Source: Lactobacillus sp.
GTDB taxonomy: Bacteria; Bacillota; Bacilli; Lactobacillales; Lactobacillaceae
Length of the DNA: 64,000 nucleotides
Direction: 5' to 3'
Assembly: GCA_030530865.1 (NCBI GenBank)
Contig: JAUMUC010000004.1
Location: 62,001-126,000, forward strand
Shown: positions 53,378-62,587 of the stretch, piece by piece
Position numbering within the stretch: position 1 is the first letter of the stretch
Layout: each line of letters opens with the position of its first letter
Position numbers and translations under genes: made by a program
The notes under the pieces: generated by a model
What the model was told of the DNA's origin: nothing
What the model saw: only the letters and a program-made list of their open reading frames with translations
Databases searched by the model: none

Positions 53378-55369
53378 ATGAAAAAAATTAAAAGAAATAT
53401 TTTATTATCAATTTTAGTGAGCATTTTGGTGCTGTTTTCAACCGGATCAATTACTCACGCAGCTGGGAGCTTAACAGTCAATTACAAGAATTTAAACCCA
53501 TCTACGGCCATTCAATATACTGCTAACGAAAATGGTTGGATGGCAAATTTCCCTTATCTACCACCAAACAATCAACTTTATTATTCATCGCAAACTGGTA
53601 GAGATATTGATCTATACAAGTTAAACAGCACAGACGGTAGATACTACAAAGTTGCTACAAAGACAACTACTAACAATGGTGCTCTGTTCGATAATCTTGA
53701 AGATGGCTCTTATGCCATTACTTTAGCATCAGATCAAGGAATCGGACTATTTCTTGATCCTACAAAGAGCAATAATGATAGTGCTATTTCTAACGGTGTA
53801 GTTTATTATCTTGTGAAAATCGAGAACAGTGTTGTTTATACAAGCGGTACTAACCAAAAAATTTCTACACTTGATTACTTTGGTGTAAGTAACTTAAGAT
53901 CAGTCTCAGTAAAAACTGAATTAGGTAACTTTATTGATAGACATAATAATATCCTTAAAGAATACAAATACATTACTAATGGTATTACTTATTTGACGAC
54001 TAATGGGACCATTTTAACTACAGATGCTGATATCGCTCAACAAGCCAGAATTTTCATGTTAAATGGTGTACTTGATCATTCATCAATCTCATCTATTCGC
54101 TCTAACCTTCCAATTCCTATTCTGACTGATGATGAAGTCAACAAAGGTTACGAATTTATTGGTTGGAAATATGCTGATAGCAATTACAACATAATTGACA
54201 ACAAGGTTTACTCTACTGCAGATGTTATCAATAAATCAGTTAGTTCTGATGTATACTTAGTCGCTCAATTTGCTCTTAAATCATACTCATTTAGATTAGT
54301 TGACCAAAACAATCGTTTATTAGGTGCCGAATTCGCAACTAATAAGCCGATTGAATTTGATCAAATCACAGCAAGTGATCTTTACAATCCAATGATGTTA
54401 TCAACTTTCATGGCAAATAACGATTTAGAATTCGATACGCCATTAAAGGATCAATTAGCTGCTTATGTTCAAAGTGGTGCTTTATCCAAGGAGCCTACTC
54501 AACAATTCAGTATTAAAGTTAAGAGTAAAAACAAATATACTTTTGTGCTTAGAAATAGTTTAGGTCAAATCCTCGGAAGTTCATTTTCTTACAATGGTAC
54601 ACAAGCCTTAAGTGATCTGACTGAAAATGACGCAGCTGGCTTAGATGACTACCTAAACAGTAACAAACTTAAGTTAGCTGAAGACTTCGCTGAACAAGTT
54701 AAAGGACAAAATGGTTCTATTATCTACTTAACAGTTCAAGGTGATGTGCAACCTACACCTGGTCCTAAGGGAGATAAAGGTGATACTGGTGAGCAAGGTC
54801 CTAAAGGCGACAAGGGTGATACCGGTGAACAAGGCCCTAAGGGTGACAAGGGTGATACCGGTGAGCAAGGTTCTAAAGGTGACAAAGGTGAAGCTGGTGA
54901 ACGTGGATTAGATGGTAAAGATGGTAAAGACGGCAAGCCTGGCATTGCTGGTAGCCAAGGACTTCAAGGTTTACCTGGCCAAGCCGGTGCTCAAGGTCTT
55001 CCAGGCACCACCACTACTCGTACTGTTTACGTAAACACTCCTAACAACAACTTCACTGAAGCTAACAAGAACATTCAAAATCTTGAAAAGCAACTTAAGT
55101 CATTAAAGAAACGTGTCCAAACTCTCAAACAAGAAATTACTAAGAATCCGACTACTAAGACCACGAAACAAGTAACCAAGAAGAGTTGCCCAACTAAGAA
55201 TGGATACCTCTTCTGGATCTTCAAAATTCCAACCAAACTCTGTTCCTTACCTGAATTATTCTGGTCATTAGTAACTTACGGAACAATTATCGTAATTGCA
55301 CTTATTGCTTGGATCATTCGCCTTTCAAGAAGACTTAAGAAACTCGAAGATTACATTCAAACTAAATAA
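53378..55369 (+). CDS. Surface protein with collagen-like repeats and C-terminal membrane anchor
   Basis: The 663-residue protein has a signal peptide (basic KKIKR, hydrophobic core, AxA near residue 29). A large N-terminal region of unknown fold follows, with a second repeat-like pair around DQNNRLLGAEF and RNSLGQILGSSF. Then come 28 uninterrupted Gly-X-Y triplets (about 462-545), a coiled coil (LEKQLKSLKKRVQTLK) and a C-terminal transmembrane helix with basic tail. There is no LPXTG motif, so it is membrane-anchored rather than sortase-linked. The start is the ATG at 53378 after AAGGAAG. Its size and layout fit a trimeric stalk adhesin; the ligand is unknown. Confidence 0.85.
   Translation: MKKIKRNILLSILVSILVLFSTGSITHAAGSLTVNYKNLNPSTAIQYTANENGWMANFPYLPPNNQLYYSSQTGRDIDLYKLNSTDGRYYKVATKTTTNNGALFDNLEDGSYAITLASDQGIGLFLDPTKSNNDSAISNGVVYYLVKIENSVVYTSGTNQKISTLDYFGVSNLRSVSVKTELGNFIDRHNNILKEYKYITNGITYLTTNGTILTTDADIAQQARIFMLNGVLDHSSISSIRSNLPIPILTDDEVNKGYEFIGWKYADSNYNIIDNKVYSTADVINKSVSSDVYLVAQFALKSYSFRLVDQNNRLLGAEFATNKPIEFDQITASDLYNPMMLSTFMANNDLEFDTPLKDQLAAYVQSGALSKEPTQQFSIKVKSKNKYTFVLRNSLGQILGSSFSYNGTQALSDLTENDAAGLDDYLNSNKLKLAEDFAEQVKGQNGSIIYLTVQGDVQPTPGPKGDKGDTGEQGPKGDKGDTGEQGPKGDKGDTGEQGSKGDKGEAGERGLDGKDGKDGKPGIAGSQGLQGLPGQAGAQGLPGTTTTRTVYVNTPNNNFTEANKNIQNLEKQLKSLKKRVQTLKQEITKNPTTKTTKQVTKKSCPTKNGYLFWIFKIPTKLCSLPELFWSLVTYGTIIVIALIAWIIRLSRRLKKLEDYIQTK
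54761..54904 (+). repeat. Four 36-bp tandem repeats in the collagen-like gene
   Basis: Units begin at 54761, 54797, 54833 and 54869 and encode GPKGDKGDTGEQ three times and a variant GSKGDKGEAGER. Third-position changes show the array is not newly duplicated, but slippage could still change its length. Confidence 0.9.
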
Positions 55370-55373
55370 AAAG

Positions 55374-55407
55374 AAAAACTGCAAAGGATAACCTCTGCAG
55401 TTTTTTT
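55374..55407. terminator. Bidirectional terminator
   Basis: ACTGCAAAGG and CCTCTGCAGT pair with one mismatch and are flanked by A- and T-runs, between the collagen-like gene and the HNH gene. Confidence 0.75.
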
Positions 55408-56275
55408 ATATTAATTGATCATTTGTTTCAAAAAGTTTCCAGCTTGATGTAAAGTAAGCTTCACGCTGTTGATTCAAGCTATCGTAGTCAGCTTGAGCGG
55501 TATCATGCAATTCTTGCAACTTCTTGATCTTTTTTCTCATTAAATTGAGTTCTGGATCATTAATGACGCCCTTAATATGCACTAAACCCGCTACAGCACT
55601 ACGTCTTTCTTGTAATTCCTTATCTAATTTATTCAGTAAGTTTTCAAATTTAACCAGCTTTTGATTTACTTTAGAAATCTTCGCATTCAACTCACAGAAT
55701 AATTGATATGGCATGGTTGACTTGATTCGATTGCATTCGTCACATGACAAAATCAAATTATCAAAGTCATTATTATGAGACAAAGATACAGGATCCTTAT
55801 GATCTACACTCTCACCGTGTCTGCCACAATATTGGCAACGATGATCATAAGCTTGTCGCACCTTTTGTCTTACATAATAATCGATTTCGTTCAATTGAAA
55901 AGTAACATCTAGTCCTAATTGTTGTAAGTTCTCTGCTAATGAATTTCCGGTTACATTTGGATGATTCACTAGTGCTTGATTAAATGCATCCCCAGAAATC
56001 TGTTCTTGAGCTAATTCGTTGCTATCAAAGTCTTGAATAAAACTTTCCAACCGCTTTCGCTCTTTTTTATTGAACAAAAATTCATGTTGGTTTTCACTGC
56101 CACCATAGTAAGTATATCCCGCAAAATCTGCCAATTTTTCTAAGGAAATACTACTAAAGTCGTGGTAGTCCAATCCTCGCAAACGACATATATCGCAGAT
56201 GCTATATAAAGAATTTTCTAGCAAAAATCTTGGGGCATTCAAGCGTAAACCACAGCTTGGACACTGTAATCTCAT
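55406..56275 (-). CDS. HNH endonuclease with N-terminal zinc ribbon
   Basis: The 289-residue protein has CPSC and CDIC zinc ligands at the N-terminus (about 5-32). A spacer region follows, then an HNH domain (about 145-190): CQYCGRHGESVDHKDPVS, LILSCDECNRIKS. A long coiled coil makes up the rest. The layout suggests a DNA-acting nuclease. It is coupled to the upstream HD gene (TAATG). Its role is unknown. Confidence 0.8.
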   Translation of the reverse strand: MRLQCPSCGLRLNAPRFLLENSLYSICDICRLRGLDYHDFSSISLEKLADFAGYTYYGGSENQHEFLFNKKERKRLESFIQDFDSNELAQEQISGDAFNQALVNHPNVTGNSLAENLQQLGLDVTFQLNEIDYYVRQKVRQAYDHRCQYCGRHGESVDHKDPVSLSHNNDFDNLILSCDECNRIKSTMPYQLFCELNAKISKVNQKLVKFENLLNKLDKELQERRSAVAGLVHIKGVINDPELNLMRKKIKKLQELHDTAQADYDSLNQQREAYFTSSWKLFETNDQLI

Positions 56276-56916
56276 TATTCAGCCATCAATAAAATGCTAA
56301 AAGCGATTCGTTGCATTTTATCCTTTCCAGCAAAATCACCTTCAAAGAGGTCTGGCAAAATGTCCTTGATAAAGTATCTGACACATACTAAATCATCAAA
56401 TTGCTTAATCGTCATCAAGCTTTCTTTAAACATTCTCATGTAAACCGGATTTGGGTTACCTAATTCGATTTCGCCGTATGCTTCATATAAAAGATCTAAC
56501 TTATCACAAACTGATAAGATCTTTCCTTCTAAAGTGTCGTCTTTAGCTTCAGCCAAACGTCTTTCATAAATTTCTTGAAATTCAGTTGGAATTTCATCAT
56601 GAATGAATTTGGAAGCCATGTTTTCTTCAACGTTACCGATCAACTTACGCAATTGTGGGGTAGCGTATTTAACTGGCGTCTTGATATCACCGATGAAACG
56701 TTCAGTATAATCGTGATTTAATGCCTTTTCATATAGTGCCTTCCAATTGATTTCAGCATTACCGTGAACTTCTTCAATATCACCCATCATTTGAGCTAAT
56801 TCAGCAGTTCGGTAACAGTGAGCAGCAACTGAGTGGTGTTGATATTTAAATTCACCTGGTGCTCGATCGATTGCTTCCAAATTGTTAAAACCTTTAATAA
56901 ATGCGTTTAATCCCAT
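56275..56916 (-). CDS. HD-domain 5'-nucleotidase (YfbR-like)
   Basis: The 213-residue protein has the HD site spread over HHSVAAHCYRTAEL, LNHDYTERFIGD and VCDKLDLL. YfbR-like enzymes are 5'-deoxyribonucleotidases acting on dNMPs. It sits between a small basic protein gene upstream and the HNH gene, which overlaps its stop. The start follows AGGAGGAAG. Confidence 0.85.
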   Translation of the reverse strand: MGLNAFIKGFNNLEAIDRAPGEFKYQHHSVAAHCYRTAELAQMMGDIEEVHGNAEINWKALYEKALNHDYTERFIGDIKTPVKYATPQLRKLIGNVEENMASKFIHDEIPTEFQEIYERRLAEAKDDTLEGKILSVCDKLDLLYEAYGEIELGNPNPVYMRMFKESLMTIKQFDDLVCVRYFIKDILPDLFEGDFAGKDKMQRIAFSILLMAE

Positions 56917-56936
56917 GACTTCCTCCTTTTTTATTT

Positions 56937-56966
56937 TTAAAAAAAGCCAGCTTGCATGCTTGGCAT
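56937..56966 (-). terminator. Weak terminator after the 45-codon gene
   Basis: On the minus strand GCCAAGC-ATGCAA-GCTGGC (one bulge) is followed by TTTTTTT. Confidence 0.55.
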
Positions 56967-56989
56967 GACAAACTGACTTAATTATTTAA

Positions 56990-57127
56990 TTACTTGTGTT
57001 CGTCTGCAGTAGCTTTACCGTTCAAGAAAGCAACAACAGCAGCAGCTCTGTTTACGCGAGCCTTTGAGTTACGCTTGTTCTTTGGACGTTGGTTAGGTTC
57101 ACAACCTGTGTTGTAATTCTTACTCAT
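56990..57127 (-). CDS. Small basic 45-residue protein
   Basis: The ATG at 57127 is preceded by AAGGAAG nine bases upstream. The product begins MSKNYNTGCEPNQRPKNKRN and continues with an Ala/Val-rich helix and AFLNGKATADEHK. It is strongly basic in its first half. It has its own ribosome site and a terminator-like hairpin and fills the space between the HD and HesB-like genes, where no longer frame exists. It has a single Cys. No family is recognised; it is too short for usual ORF cut-offs. Confidence 0.7.
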   Translation of the reverse strand: MSKNYNTGCEPNQRPKNKRNSKARVNRAAAVVAFLNGKATADEHK

Positions 57128-57195
57128 GATATATATCTTCCTTTCAATTGATCTTCGAAAATCTATATCAGTTTACCACGGTTGTGCGAAAAAGT

Positions 57196-57585
57196 CTAAC
57201 AAGTCTTTGCACTCTTAATATCAGACTTAGTAACTTCTACAGGTCCAGTGTATTTTTGAACGGTCATGGCACCATCAATAATTCCGCTATCGTCTGATAA
57301 TGTTAAAACTGAGTTTTTAGCATCAACTACTAAATTGTCTGATAAAAAGGTCATTTCAGGCTTACTTGTCCATAAGTTTAAACCAGCGTTGTTTTCAATC
57401 TTGATATCATATTCAGGATCTGTTTCATCCATCATCACAAATTGGAAATTAGCACCGATTGAACAAGTACCACCAACTTTAGAATACTTATTTGAACCAT
57501 CATTTAATGATAAAAGAACAACTTTTGCATCATTCTTTTGTAAAATCTTTAAAGCTTCTGGCTTAATATTCATTGAAACTGTCAT
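57196..57585 (-). CDS. HesB-like (iron-sulfur biosynthesis fold) protein
   Basis: The 129-residue protein starts IKPEALKILQKNDAKVVLLS and has GGTCSIGANFQFVMMDE, the family pattern of the HesB/IscA fold in lactobacilli. The two C-terminal conserved cysteines of A-type carriers are reduced to one terminal Cys, so classical Fe-S transfer is doubtful. The start follows GGAGGG. Confidence 0.75.
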   Translation of the reverse strand: MTVSMNIKPEALKILQKNDAKVVLLSLNDGSNKYSKVGGTCSIGANFQFVMMDETDPEYDIKIENNAGLNLWTSKPEMTFLSDNLVVDAKNSVLTLSDDSGIIDGAMTVQKYTGPVEVTKSDIKSAKTC

Positions 57586-57738
57586 AATTTTTAACCCTCC
57601 TATCGATCTTTAAATCCATACTAGCATCAAGGTTTGACAGTAACAAACTTTTTGCGTTTTTTTATTGCATAGATACTCGGGTAAGCCTTACAATTGATAA
57701 TAGAGCTTTTAGGCAGTTAATCATGTGAGGGGGATCCT

Positions 57739-58893
57739 ATGAGCTTCACACACTTTAATCATGACAAGGCTAGACGAGATGCCAACATTGTCAGAAATGA
57801 ATTAATTCACGATCCAATTTTAAGAGTGACGATTGTCGTAACAATCATCAGTCTTTTCTTTGCTCGACCTAGATTAGCTGATATTAATACTCATACTCTA
57901 TATTCTGTAGCTGCGATGCTAGTATTAATTCAGATTTTTTCTTATTTACACGTTTTAGACCTTGTCGCCTATAAATTGACAAGTGTTGCAGATGATACAC
58001 GAAAATTAAATGTTGTCTTTACCATTCTAGCAACTCTAGCTGGAATGTTTTTGGGTAACGATATTACCGTTTTAACTTTAATTCCGTTGTATTTAAAAGT
58101 GGCTAAGCAATTTAAATTACCACAAATTTTGCCTGTAACGTTAATCGGGATGGGTGCCAACATCGGTGCTGCATTCACGCCATGGGGAAACCCTCATAAC
58201 ATTTTCGTTGTTAGTCACTTTAACATCTCACCCGACGTCTTTTTTTATTGGTCATTACCTTATTTGATTGCTGCGATGATTGTCGCATTAATCGTTTTTA
58301 AATTTATTCCAAGACAACATGTACCAACGCAAACGACTGCAAACATTCATGTTAAAAGAAGAATGACTTTGCTAACTGTTTTAGCTTTCTTTGTCTTCTT
58401 CTTAGGAATTTTCAAGATTGTGCCAATTATTGTGCCTTTGGTAATTGCCATCGTTTTAGCATTATTGATCAATCCTAGAATTTTGCTAAAAATTGACTAC
58501 GCTTTGTTGTTAACTTTCACACTCTTTTTTATTTTTGTTAGTGATATTCAACAAATTCCTTGGGTCTTGTCAGTAATTGATATGACTGTTCACTCAGCCA
58601 CTAGCACTTACTGGACTTCAATTATCGCTAGTCAATTTATGAGTAATGTTCCTGCAACCATTTTGGTAGGTAAATTTACGAGCTTTGCTCATGCATTACT
58701 GCTTGGTTCTAACATCGGTGGTTTCGGCTCAATGATCGGTTCAATGGCTAATATGTTAGTTTTAAAAACTTTCAATAAACATGCCACAGTTGATAAGAAG
58801 ACTTTCTTCAAACAATGGACTTTGATGCAATTTATCGGCTTGGCAATTCTATCATTAATCGGATGGGCTCTTGTAATTATTCATATAAACTAA
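57739..58893 (+). CDS. SLC13/ArsB-type anion permease
   Basis: The 384-residue protein has 10-12 helices with the ion-transporter motifs AGMFLGNDITVLTLIP and IGANIGAAFTPWGNPHN in pattern, and SQFMSNVPATILVG with GSNIGGFGSMIGSMAN in the second half. Citrate, arsenite or a dicarboxylate are possible substrates; the sequence does not decide. It may be expressed from TTGCAT-18-TACAAT (57665-57694). Confidence 0.85.
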   Translation: MSFTHFNHDKARRDANIVRNELIHDPILRVTIVVTIISLFFARPRLADINTHTLYSVAAMLVLIQIFSYLHVLDLVAYKLTSVADDTRKLNVVFTILATLAGMFLGNDITVLTLIPLYLKVAKQFKLPQILPVTLIGMGANIGAAFTPWGNPHNIFVVSHFNISPDVFFYWSLPYLIAAMIVALIVFKFIPRQHVPTQTTANIHVKRRMTLLTVLAFFVFFLGIFKIVPIIVPLVIAIVLALLINPRILLKIDYALLLTFTLFFIFVSDIQQIPWVLSVIDMTVHSATSTYWTSIIASQFMSNVPATILVGKFTSFAHALLLGSNIGGFGSMIGSMANMLVLKTFNKHATVDKKTFFKQWTLMQFIGLAILSLIGWALVIIHIN

Positions 58894-58947
58894 AATAGGT
58901 TATAATGTAGCAAATGTCATTTTAGTTTTTAAGGAGAAAAATCCATT

Positions 58948-59496
58948 ATGATGTATATAATTCTTATTATTGTTGTTGTATTAGCAATTATTTACATTTC
59001 AATCTACAACGGTTTGCAACGAGCTAAGGTTAATACCGAAGAAAGCTGGAGCCAAATCGATGTACAACTTAAGCGTCGTAACGACTTAATTCCTAACTTA
59101 CTTGAAACTGTTAAAGGCTACGCTAAACATGAACAAGAAACCTTTTCTAAAGTGGTTGAATTGCGTAACCAATTAACTAGTGGTAGCAATAGTCGTCAAG
59201 AAACAATCGATGTTTCTAACCAATTGACTGATTCTTTGAAGAGCGTCTTTGCTTTAGCTGAAGCTTATCCTGATTTAAAAGCTAATCAAAACTTTTTAAG
59301 CTTACAAGAAGAATTAGCAAATACTGAAAACAAGATTGCTTACAGCCGTCAGTTATACAACTCAACTGTACGTGTTTACAACCAAAAGTTGTTAGTCTTC
59401 CCTTCAAACATTATTGCAGGTATACATCACTTCACTAAGATGGAATTTTTAGCCATTCCTGAAGCTGAAAAAGAAGTACCTAAGGTGAAATTCTAA
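58948..59496 (+). CDS. lemA: LemA family protein
   Basis: The 182-residue protein has an N-terminal membrane helix (MMYIILIIVVVLAIIYISI) and a helical domain with NTEESWSQIDVQLKRRNDLIPNLLETVKGYAKHE, ending in FPSNIIAGIHHFTKMEFL. LemA proteins are often partnered with HtpX, as here; the stop and the htpX start share a base (TAATG). Confidence 0.93.
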   Translation: MMYIILIIVVVLAIIYISIYNGLQRAKVNTEESWSQIDVQLKRRNDLIPNLLETVKGYAKHEQETFSKVVELRNQLTSGSNSRQETIDVSNQLTDSLKSVFALAEAYPDLKANQNFLSLQEELANTENKIAYSRQLYNSTVRVYNQKLLVFPSNIIAGIHHFTKMEFLAIPEAEKEVPKVKF

Positions 59497-60377
59497 TGCT
59501 TTATAATCAAATTTCTAAAAATAAACGAAAAACATGGCTACTATTTGTAGTCTTTTTCTTATTATTAACCCTAATCGGTGTCGGTATCGGTTACTTTATG
59601 GGCATTTCACCAGCTGGCGGTGCCATTTTAGGCTGGGTTATTAGTTTAATCTACATTTTGATCGTTTATTCAAATTCAACCAATATCGTCATGGGGCTCA
59701 ATGGTGCAACGGAAATCCATGAACAAGATAATCCCCAACTTTGGCATATCGTTGAAGATATGGCCATGGTCGGACAAGTACCAATGCCCCGGGTTTTCAT
59801 TATCGATGATCCCAGTCCTAATGCTTTTGCAACTGGTCGTAATCCTCAAAATAGTGCCGTCGCAGTTACTAGCGGTTTGTTAGAAATGATGAACCGTGAA
59901 GAATTAGAAGGCGTTTTAGGGCACGAAATTTCACACATCCGTAACTATGATATTCGGGTGTCAACAATTGCAATCGCTTTGGTCTCAGCCATTGCTGTTT
60001 TAGTAGAAATTGGTACTCGTTTCTGGTGGTTTAGAGATAGCGATGACGATGATGATAATAAATCAGCTGCATTGATTGGCTTGGTTTGCTATTTATTCGC
60101 CATTATCTTTGGACAATTGGTCGCAAACCTAGTTCAATTAGCTATTTCTCGTAACCGTGAATATTTAGCTGATGCTTCAAGTGTCGAATTGACCAGAAAT
60201 CCGCAAGGATTAATTTCAGCTTTAGAAAAAATTTCTGGTTCTAAGCCAATGAAGCATGCCAATAAAACTTGTGCTAGCTTATACATTGAGGATCCTTTGA
60301 CCAGAGAAGAAAAAACTTCACTCTTTTCTACTCACCCCTCAACTGCAAGCCGAATCAAGCGTTTAGAAGAAATGTAA
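59496..60377 (+). CDS. htpX: HtpX membrane zinc metalloprotease
   Basis: The 293-residue M48 protease has two N-terminal helices, the zinc site GVLGHEISHIRNYD with the distal Glu in NREYLADASSVELTR, and two further helices. It degrades misfolded membrane proteins. It is translated with lemA. Confidence 0.95.
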   Translation: MLYNQISKNKRKTWLLFVVFFLLLTLIGVGIGYFMGISPAGGAILGWVISLIYILIVYSNSTNIVMGLNGATEIHEQDNPQLWHIVEDMAMVGQVPMPRVFIIDDPSPNAFATGRNPQNSAVAVTSGLLEMMNREELEGVLGHEISHIRNYDIRVSTIAIALVSAIAVLVEIGTRFWWFRDSDDDDDNKSAALIGLVCYLFAIIFGQLVANLVQLAISRNREYLADASSVELTRNPQGLISALEKISGSKPMKHANKTCASLYIEDPLTREEKTSLFSTHPSTASRIKRLEEM

Positions 60378-60379
60378 TT

Positions 60380-60404
60380 AAAGGCCATTTGGGCCTTTTT
60401 ATTT
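60380..60404 (+). terminator. Terminator after htpX
   Basis: AAAGGCC-ATTTG-GGCCTTTTT. The ECF ATPase gene begins 13 bases later, so it may need readthrough or its own promoter. Confidence 0.7.
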
Positions 60405-60416
60405 TAGAAAAATCCT

Positions 60417-61529
60417 ATGAAACTAAAACTAGATCATACTGAACTAACGGAAGTTGAGTTCACGTTAAAGCCCGGCATTAATCTATTATTAGGTAAAACT
60501 GGTGTGGGTAAATCGACCTTAATGAAAGCTTTATTTGCTAAAACAGATAGTTCTATTTTAATGCAAGACATCTCACAACAATTTACGATGGATACCCCAT
60601 ATGATGAGCTGATTTTTACATTAGAAAACTTACAAAAAACGGATACTAGCATCATTGAAAAAGTCGCTAACAAATGCCAGATTACACCCTATTTGCACCA
60701 AAAAATTCACCAATTATCTGGTGGACAACAGTCTCGCGTTGCTTTTGCTGTCCAGCTTTTATTGAATAAACCGTTGATGATTCTCGATGAGCCTTTTTCA
60801 AGTATTGACCCAGCAGGACGACAAGAATTCATTAACTTACTGGAGAATTTACCTAACACTATTTTGATATCTGATCATGATACTAGTGCTTATTCAGCTG
60901 GCACTAGAGTCCTTCAATTTACCAAAAAGGCTTTAATTGAAACAACGCTAGTAGACACCTCAAGCGAGAATTTAAGTAAAAAATTTGTCTTGCCACAAAA
61001 TCCAATTTTAGAGCTTAACGGCATCCCCATCGAACGCGGTAAAATCACACTGCTGACTGGGCCAAATGGTGCTGGCAAAACGACTTTTTTCAAAGAAATC
61101 ATCAAATTAAAACCCGCCAGGGTCAAATTCTTCGGTAATCCCACTGCCGCACTGGCATTTCAAGAAGCAAGTATGCAATTTTTAGCAGTTACTCTAGCTG
61201 ATGAATTAAAAATTACCCCAGATCGACTTAATTTGGTAGAAAAATTCAATTTAGAACCTCTATTGAACAGAAGTCTGTATAAGCTCTCTAAAGGGCAGCA
61301 ACGCTTAATTCAATTAATCTTAATGATTAACTGTGATCATGACATTTTACTCTTAGATGAGCCATTAGCAGGCTTAGATAGCGAAGTAATCGCTAAGCTC
61401 TTACCTATAATTGCATCTTTAGAAAAGACGATTGTTATTTGTAGCCACCAAATCGAAGTTCTTTTACCCTATTGCCAACTACATCTAACAATTGATCACA
61501 ATCAATTTGCTTATAAGGAGACCCTATGA
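60417..61529 (+). CDS. ECF-type transporter fused double ATPase
   Basis: The 370-residue protein has two ABC ATPase domains in a very compact form. Domain 1 (about 1-180): Walker A GKTGVGKST, signature LSGGQQSR, Walker B LMILDEPFSSID. Domain 2 (about 195-370): Walker A GPNGAGKTT, signature LSKGQQRL, Walker B ILLLDEPLAGLD. It resembles EcfA1-EcfA2 fusions of energy-coupling factor transporters. The ATGA overlap with the EcfT gene supports this. Vitamin or metal substrate not evident. Confidence 0.87.
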   Translation: MKLKLDHTELTEVEFTLKPGINLLLGKTGVGKSTLMKALFAKTDSSILMQDISQQFTMDTPYDELIFTLENLQKTDTSIIEKVANKCQITPYLHQKIHQLSGGQQSRVAFAVQLLLNKPLMILDEPFSSIDPAGRQEFINLLENLPNTILISDHDTSAYSAGTRVLQFTKKALIETTLVDTSSENLSKKFVLPQNPILELNGIPIERGKITLLTGPNGAGKTTFFKEIIKLKPARVKFFGNPTAALAFQEASMQFLAVTLADELKITPDRLNLVEKFNLEPLLNRSLYKLSKGQQRLIQLILMINCDHDILLLDEPLAGLDSEVIAKLLPIIASLEKTIVICSHQIEVLLPYCQLHLTIDHNQFAYKETL

Positions 61530-62131
61530 ACCCTTCATTCAAGCTTATTTTGTGCTTAATCGTTTCCATTATGTGTGCGATTCACCTAACTTTATGGGGT
61601 AACTTGGCAATTATCACTGCCAGCATCCTGTATCTTTTATGGCACAAAAAAAGCCTAAAGCTACTCCTCTACACCCTGCCAGCAGCAATTGCTGTCTATT
61701 TCACAGGTCAAAGTGGATTAGCTTTGGCTACAAGAATTTATGCTTATTTATTAATGTTTGCGGTGGCCATTTGCAATGTTTCAGCAAGTACGATGGTTCG
61801 CTCTTTAAATCAAAATTTGCACCTGCCAACCAGCTTTTGCTACGGCATTGCCAGTGCGGTCAATATTTTGCCAATTTTAAAAAGTACCTATTTAGAAATG
61901 CAGGCTAGTGCCAAAATGCGTGGTCAAAAACTGCATTTCTATAGTCCAAGATTGTATCTAAAGATGATTATCATCGCTAATCAAATCGCTGGCAATTTAG
62001 ATATAGCCATGCAATCTAAAGAGTTTACTGACGATCGCAGTCAAATCATTACTGTTCCCGTTAAAATTAGCGATTATCTGCTTTTTACAGCAATTCTGGC
62101 CGTCACATCACTTATGATATGGACTACCTAA
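61526..62131 (+). CDS. ECF-type transmembrane component (EcfT/CbiQ-like)
   Basis: The 201-residue membrane protein has about five helices and the coupling motif [10 protein letters not shown] near residue 130. It is shorter than the usual 260-residue EcfT. The start overlaps the ATPase stop. No S (substrate-binding) component is adjacent. Its end overlaps the convergent rlmH by 24 bases. Confidence 0.83.
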   Translation: MNPSFKLILCLIVSIMCAIHLTLWGNLAIITASILYLLWHKKSLKLLLYTLPAAIAVYFTGQSGLALATRIYAYLLMFAVAICNVSASTMVRSLNQNLHLPTSFCYGIASAVNILPILKSTYLEMQASAKMRGQKLHFYSPRLYLKMIIIANQIAGNLDIAMQSKEFTDDRSQIITVPVKISDYLLFTAILAVTSLMIWTT

Positions 62132-62587
62132 GTTAATCATAAAAGCACGATAAATTTGCTCAATTAGCACTAACCGCATCAATTGGTGAGGCATCGTTAA
62201 CTGACCAAAACTTAGTAAATTATCAGCCCGTTTATTAACTGCGGGACTTGTTCCTAACGAACCACCGATAACAAAAGTCACATCTGAGTGCCCATAGGTA
62301 CCTAAGTCTTTGATTTCTTTAGCTAATTGCTCACTTGGACGTTCTTTACCTTTGATGGCTAACACATAAACATATTCTTTATCCTTGATCTTGGATAAAA
62401 TTCGTTCACCCTCGAGTTCCTTAACTTGCTCTTCTTGAGCTGAGCTAAGCGATTCGGGGGCTTTTTCATCAGCTACTTCAACAATTTTGACTTTCGCATA
62501 GCGTGAAAGTCTTTTTTGATATTCAGCAATCCCATCTTTAAAGTATTTTTCTTTTAATTTTCCGACACAAACGATTTTTATATTCAT
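62108..62587 (-). CDS. rlmH: 23S rRNA (pseudouridine1915-N3)-methyltransferase
   Basis: RlmH methylates a pseudouridine in helix 69 of 23S rRNA. The 159-residue SPOUT-fold protein begins [16 protein letters not shown] and has the knot motif [18 protein letters not shown] and [16 protein letters not shown]. There is no Shine-Dalgarno sequence before the ATG; TATATT lies 11 bases upstream, so the message may be leaderless. It is next to htrA, the usual order near the origin. Confidence 0.94.
   Translation of the reverse strand: MNIKIVCVGKLKEKYFKDGIAEYQKRLSRYAKVKIVEVADEKAPESLSSAQEEQVKELEGERILSKIKDKEYVYVLAIKGKERPSEQLAKEIKDLGTYGHSDVTFVIGGSLGTSPAVNKRADNLLSFGQLTMPHQLMRLVLIEQIYRAFMINLGSPYHK

Noticed and set aside
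54761..54904. Possible CRISPR-like direct repeats
   Set aside because: The units are contiguous with no spacers and encode in-frame collagen triplets.
54736..54945. Pro/Ser-rich antisense frame across the collagen repeats
   Set aside because: It is the reverse reading of Gly-X-Y codons and repeats for that reason only.
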